NCBI GenBank assembly: GCA_902489145.1
Contig: CABTYV010000031.1
Span: 1 to 16,666, forward strand
Reading direction: 5' to 3'
DNA: 16,666 nucleotides
DNA from: an uncultured Tissierellia bacterium
Lineage (GTDB): Bacteria > Bacillota > Clostridia > Tissierellales > Peptoniphilaceae
This document shows, in pieces, positions 12,826 through 16,666 of this stretch; position 1 is the first letter of the stretch, and every line of letters begins with the position of its first letter. Both the position numbers and the translations under genes were made by a program. Below the pieces are notes generated by a model, which was not told the DNA's origin, ran no database searches, and saw only the letters and a list, made by a program, of their open reading frames with translations.

Positions 12826-15234
12826 CTGTCCAGTCAAACTGAAAATCAGCAGCGAAAGGGGCCCCTGCGTCCAGAAATTTTAGCGCCGGTCGGCGATGAA
12901 GCCATGGCCGAGGCGGCGATTGCAGCCGGCGCAGATGCGCTTTATCTGGCAGGCCCCTCTTTTGGCGCCCGCGCTTATGCGCAGAATTTCAGCGCCCAGG
13001 CTTTATCCGACCTACTTCGCAAGGCCCATCTGCAAGGGATTCGAATCTATGTTACGGTCAATACCCTGATCAAGGAAAAGGAGATGGATCAGGCCCTCCA
13101 TTTTTGCGCAGACCTCTATCGGATGGGCGTTGATGCCCTGATTGTTCAGGATCCGGGTCTCATCCGCTATCTGAACCGGGCCCTGCCGGATCTGCCTCTC
13201 CATGGCTCCACCCAGATGTCGATCACCTCTCAGGCTGGGGCTGAGGAGGCGGAGCGGCTGGGCCTTTCACGGATTGTGCTGGGCCGGGAGATGAGCCAAG
13301 AGGAAGCGACCCTCGTGCTTGGGATGGATCTGCTGGAGGGGGAGGTCTTTATCCATGGTTCGCTTTGCGTTTGCCAAAGCGGCCAGTGCCTGCTTTCTTC
13401 TTTTCAGGGCGGCCGATCCGGCAATCGGGGCCGTTGTGCTCAGCCCTGTCGAAAGAGCTATTGGCTGGAAAACCAGGCGGGAAAAGTCTTAGCCGACCGG
13501 GAGGATTTTTTGTCGCTGCGCGATCTTTGTACTTTACAGGAGGCCCCGCTTTTTTCCCAACTGGGCGTGCGTGCGGTAAAGATTGAAGGGCGGATGAAGA
13601 AGCCCGCCTATGTATATCAAGCGGTCAAGGCCTATCAGGCTGCTTTAGCGGGCCAAAATCCAGATCCGGCGCCCTTGCAGCTGATGACCAATCGGCCCTT
13701 TACCAAAGGCTTTTTCTTTCATGATTTTGGACGGGCCATGGCCATTCCCAAAAGGGACCGCTCAGGCCTCTATTTGGGTCAAATTGAGCGAATCCAAGGC
13801 TTTCCTGCTTTACGCCTGACGAGCAGGCTGGAGCAAGGGGATCAAATATCGGTGGAAGGCGCACGGTCGCGTTTTCCCATCACGCTGACGGAGGATCAGG
13901 AGCAGGGAAGCATCCTCTTTTTCCGATCCTATTCGGATGTAAAGATCGGCTCTCCGGTCTATTGGATTGATCGGTCGGCCAACCGGAAAGAACTCGCCCA
14001 GGCCCTTGAAAAGAGGGAAGGACTTCAAAAGCTTCCCCTTCAGGTCTTTCTTCGTCTCGAGGTGGGCCAGGCGCTTTTTGCACGCTTACAGGCCGAAGGC
14101 CTGAGCATCAGTCTTACCGGGCCTGTCGTGGACCAGGCTCGGACCCGCGCTTTAACCGAGGAGGACCTGAAGCGCTCTTTTGAAAAGCTGGGCGAGACCC
14201 CGTTTTATTTAGACTCCTTTGATGTCCAGTTGGAGGGGGCGGGCTTTTTGCCGATGGGGCAGGTCCACGCTTTTCGGCGCGCGGGCGTTTTGCAGGTCAT
14301 GGATCAGCTCAGCAGACCGAGACGCCTGGTGAGGGATGCAGAGCGCACCCTCGAAAGCGTCCGTCTAGCGGATCGGGGGGCGGTCATCAAAGCCCCTGTC
14401 AACAGCCAGGCCACCGCCTGCTTTTTGCAAACGGCGTATTCTCCAGACCACTATCCTAAGCCGCAGCGCCAGAGGCTGGCAGGCGTTCTGGTGGAGGAGG
14501 CTGACCAGGTGCGATCCTGGAAAAAAGAGCAGCAGAACGTCTATCTCGTTTTACCTCAGCTGATGGAAAAGAGCGCTTTTCTATCCTACGTCCAGGAGCA
14601 TTGGTCGGCCGTTCAGGCAGCTGATGGCTATGTCCTATCGACGATCAATGAGCTGGGCTATTTATCCCATTTACCCAAGGATAAAGGGGTGTTGCTCGGG
14701 CCAGGCATGCAGGTCATGAACCGATCCGCAGCCCTGGCGTGGCTGGATCGGGTGGAGGATCGGACGTTGCTGGGCATCTTCCCCTCCCCGGAGCTGACCA
14801 TCGATGAGCTGGCACCACTTTTGGCCCTGCCCCTGCCCTGGATCCTGCCGGTCTACGGCCGTTTTCCAGGGATGGTGATGCGCCATTGTCCCATGGCCGT
14901 TTTAAAAGCTTGTCAGGATGAGACAGGATGTAAGTGCTGTCCCTACCGATCGGGGCATTTTTTAGTGGATGAATTTGGGCCCCGTGAGTGTATCAGACGT
15001 TGGGGCAGCAGTCTTCTTCTAACGGCGGAGGTGTTGGATGCTCGAGATTTATCTGCACAGCTTCGGGCTTTGCCGGTCGCAGGCTTTTTGTTGATGGACC
15101 GAGGAGAAGGGGAATTCTATCGTGTGTTGGATCAATGGCAAAGAGAAGCCTGCAAGCCGGACCGCCGTCCGGTTTACTTGGGCAAGCAGGAGATGAAAAG
15201 AAGCCTGGGCCATTATCAAAGCCCCATCGAATAG
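12826..15234 (+). CDS. U32-family protein, large RlhA-like form
   Basis: U32 proteins were first called collagenase-like peptidases. Characterised members such as TrhP and RlhA use Cys-bound Fe-S clusters to hydroxylate tRNA or 23S rRNA, and I infer an RNA-modification role. The U32 signature is fully matched at 173-191 (EVFIHGSLCVCQSGQCLLS), followed by GGRSGNRGRCAQPCRKSYW. A middle region (about 340-540) corresponds to the extra domain of long members, and a second Cys cluster (C688, C696, C702, C704, C705) lies near the C-terminus. Numbering assumes a start at CTG 12826, giving 802 residues. The family N-terminal motif RPEILAPVGD lies at 12868-12897, upstream of the first ATG (12904), so that ATG would remove part of the barrel. 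A CTG at 12865 is the other candidate. It follows zapA by 14 nt. The exact substrate is unknown. Confidence 0.85.
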   Translation: MSSQTENQQRKGPLRPEILAPVGDEAMAEAAIAAGADALYLAGPSFGARAYAQNFSAQALSDLLRKAHLQGIRIYVTVNTLIKEKEMDQALHFCADLYRMGVDALIVQDPGLIRYLNRALPDLPLHGSTQMSITSQAGAEEAERLGLSRIVLGREMSQEEATLVLGMDLLEGEVFIHGSLCVCQSGQCLLSSFQGGRSGNRGRCAQPCRKSYWLENQAGKVLADREDFLSLRDLCTLQEAPLFSQLGVRAVKIEGRMKKPAYVYQAVKAYQAALAGQNPDPAPLQLMTNRPFTKGFFFHDFGRAMAIPKRDRSGLYLGQIERIQGFPALRLTSRLEQGDQISVEGARSRFPITLTEDQEQGSILFFRSYSDVKIGSPVYWIDRSANRKELAQALEKREGLQKLPLQVFLRLEVGQALFARLQAEGLSISLTGPVVDQARTRALTEEDLKRSFEKLGETPFYLDSFDVQLEGAGFLPMGQVHAFRRAGVLQVMDQLSRPRRLVRDAERTLESVRLADRGAVIKAPVNSQATACFLQTAYSPDHYPKPQRQRLAGVLVEEADQVRSWKKEQQNVYLVLPQLMEKSAFLSYVQEHWSAVQAADGYVLSTINELGYLSHLPKDKGVLLGPGMQVMNRSAALAWLDRVEDRTLLGIFPSPELTIDELAPLLALPLPWILPVYGRFPGMVMRHCPMAVLKACQDETGCKCCPYRSGHFLVDEFGPRECIRRWGSSLLLTAEVLDARDLSAQLRALPVAGFLLMDRGEGEFYRVLDQWQREACKPDRRPVYLGKQEMKRSLGHYQSPIE

Positions 15235-15247
15235 AAAAGAGGCAAGT

Positions 15248-16654
15248 ATGGAAGAAGCATTGCTGGAAAGTATAGAGTTCGATCAAGTTCTGGAGCAATT
15301 GGCCCACCATGCCCAGTCTGAGGTGGGAAAAAAAAGGGCCCTGGCCCTCCGCCCGCTTTGCGACCCTGAGGCCTGTGAACACTTACAGGAAAGCACGCAA
15401 GGGGCGTTAGATTTATTGCTTGCCTTTTCCAATCCTCCGCTTTTTGGCATTCATGCCACGCGCGCCTCGATCAAAAGAGCGTGTCTTGGGGGCGTACTTT
15501 CGATGGGACAGCTATTGGAAATTTCGGAGGGCCTCCGGGTCGCCCGAGAATTAATCCATTATGTCCGAGATGCGGAGGAGGGCCCATTTGTGGCTCGGAT
15601 CCGGGGTCTCTTTACCCAGAAGGGCCTGGAAGAAGCAATTAGCGATGCGATTGAGGCGGAGGGCGTGATGAAGGATTCCGCATCACCGGCCCTCCTTCGG
15701 ATCCGCCGGAGCCAGAAGAGCAAGCAGGACCAGGTCAAGAATAAGCTCAATGCGATCATGCTACAGGCAGGCGCGGCGGGCCATCTTTCTGAAAATTTGG
15801 TGACCATGCGAGAAGGCCGTTATGTGTTACCGGTGAAGGCAAAATCGCGGGCCAGCTTTCATGGCCTGGTTCACGACCAGTCCGCCTCAGGTGCCACCCT
15901 CTTTATGGAGCCGGCTGCGGTGGTTGAATTGAACAATGAAATCCGGGCACTGGCGCTGGAGGAAAGGGATGAAATTCAGCGTATCCTGGCTGATTTTTCA
16001 GCCCAGGTGGCCGATTTTTCAGAGGAGCTCATCGAAAACGAGCAGGCGCTCATCGAGATTGACTTTACCTTTGCCAAAGCGCAATATGCCCTGGAGATCG
16101 GCGGTTCCAGGCCCAGCTTTACCAGGGACCGGACGATTGATCTCAAACAAGCCCGCCATCCGCTCCTGGGCAAGCAGGTAGTGCCCATTGATTTTCGTTT
16201 GGGCGAGGATTTTAACACCATGATCATCACGGGCCCCAATACGGGGGGCAAGACCGTAACCCTCAAGACGATCGGGCTCATGCAATGCATGGCTCAATCA
16301 GGCCTGCAAATTCCCTGTAAGAGCAACGGGAAGGTGGGGGTCTTTCAAGAGATCTATGCGGATATCGGGGATAAACAGTCCATTGCCCTGTCGCTCTCGA
16401 CCTTTTCCGCCTCGATGAAAAATATTGTGTCCATCTTAGACAAGGCAGATGCATCCTCACTCCTGCTTTTTGATGAGCTGGGATCTGGGACGGACCCTAT
16501 AGAAGGAGCGGCCCTGGCCATGGCCATTTTGGAGCGGGTGACCAAAAATGAGATTCGGACAGCTGACCCTCGGCAAGACCCTCCACAAAATCTGAACGTC
16601 GGATGGGGAAGGGCACCGCAGGCAGATCGAGCTTATGGCGAGCCTTCTCTTTGA
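15248..16654 (+). CDS. mutS2: MutS2 (partial: C-terminal third lost or replaced)
   Basis: MutS2 is a MutS-like ATPase implicated in suppressing recombination and in splitting collided ribosomes. The recognisable part is complete up to residue 438: N-terminal MutS-like core and clamp helices, Walker A GPNTGGKT (329-336), the signature region STFSASM (384-390), Walker B LLLFDE (D409, E410) and GSGTDP. After VTKNEIRT the expected ATTHYSELK segment is missing, and 30 unrelated residues run to a stop at 16652-16654. A normal MutS2 is about 785 residues and ends in a Smr nuclease domain; here the H-loop, the rest of the ATPase domain and Smr are absent. None of the three plus-strand frames resumes MutS2 before the window ends. 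Start ATG 15248 follows AAGAGG by 5 nt, 13 nt after the U32 stop. Whether the break is real or an assembly junction cannot be decided here. Confidence 0.9.
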   Translation: MEEALLESIEFDQVLEQLAHHAQSEVGKKRALALRPLCDPEACEHLQESTQGALDLLLAFSNPPLFGIHATRASIKRACLGGVLSMGQLLEISEGLRVARELIHYVRDAEEGPFVARIRGLFTQKGLEEAISDAIEAEGVMKDSASPALLRIRRSQKSKQDQVKNKLNAIMLQAGAAGHLSENLVTMREGRYVLPVKAKSRASFHGLVHDQSASGATLFMEPAAVVELNNEIRALALEERDEIQRILADFSAQVADFSEELIENEQALIEIDFTFAKAQYALEIGGSRPSFTRDRTIDLKQARHPLLGKQVVPIDFRLGEDFNTMIITGPNTGGKTVTLKTIGLMQCMAQSGLQIPCKSNGKVGVFQEIYADIGDKQSIALSLSTFSASMKNIVSILDKADASSLLLFDELGSGTDPIEGAALAMAILERVTKNEIRTADPRQDPPQNLNVGWGRAPQADRAYGEPSL

Positions 16655-16666
16655 GCTCCAAATAGG
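16562..16666. other. non-MutS2 sequence after an abrupt junction
   Basis: Homology to MutS2 ends at 16559-16561 and the remaining 105 nt match no gene I recognise. The plus strand has one short reading ending GQLTLGKTLHKI at a TGA (16592-16594) and, in another frame, TSDGEGHRRQIELMASLLF. The minus strand has a continuous open frame from 16664 inward that begins YLELKEKARHKLDLPAVPF and looks the most protein-like. It could be the edge of an inserted element, a rearranged neighbour, or a chimeric contig end. No inverted terminal repeat is visible in so short a stretch. Confidence 0.5.

Noticed and set aside
1..16666. CRISPR arrays, phage genes, defence systems or toxin-antitoxin pairs
   Set aside because: I found no direct-repeat array and no gene of these kinds. 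All long frames have housekeeping functions, and only the last 105 nt are unexplained.

Overview
The window is a dense stretch of housekeeping genes from a Bacillota (Firmicutes) chromosome of moderate G+C. I infer a Clostridia/Tissierellia-type anaerobe. The reasons are the block pheS-pheT-zapA-U32-mutS2, a KtrB/KtrA-type potassium channel, an infC-rpmI-rplT operon with a leader attenuator, strong Shine-Dalgarno (SD) sites 5-8 nt before almost every start, and a tRNA-Cys that does not encode its CCA end. The species cannot be named from sequence alone. Nearly every base is coding or recognisable regulatory DNA. I see no CRISPR array, prophage or complete insertion sequence.

Layout. (1) 1-190: the 3' part of tRNA-Cys, its intrinsic terminator, an inverted repeat, and an extended -10 promoter. 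(2) 231-4590, plus strand: hisS, thrS and a family-4 glycosyltransferase resembling the CpoA/IagA glycolipid enzymes, ending in a strong terminator with A and T runs on both sides. (3) 4610-5854, minus strand: infC-rpmI-rplT, transcribed from a near-consensus promoter through a leader of about 112 nt. A terminator hairpin in that leader competes with an upstream pairing segment, and infC starts at AUU. (4) 5882-8794, plus strand: a divergent promoter, then trkH/ktrB, trkA/ktrA and a SpoU/TrmH-family RNA methyltransferase, all tightly coupled. (5) 8791-16666, plus strand: pheS-pheT-zapA-U32-mutS2, with a candidate promoter before pheS.

Most genes serve translation: three aminoacyl-tRNA synthetases, IF3, L35, L20, an RNA methyltransferase, a U32 protein of the RNA-hydroxylation type, and MutS2, whose family has a ribosome-rescue role. 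Cell division (ZapA), K+ homeostasis and membrane glycolipid synthesis share the transcription units.

Points for a second look: MutS2 homology stops abruptly near 16562 and about 105 nt of unrelated sequence follows to the window edge; the U32 gene has no ATG, GTG or TTG that would include its conserved N-terminus and probably starts at CTG; PheS has a Cys/His cluster and a Tyr where E. coli has the pocket-lining Ala294; the infC operon is inverted relative to its neighbours; and none of the synthetase genes has a visible T-box. I found no previously undescribed multi-gene system. The window is mostly well-known biology with these specific oddities.
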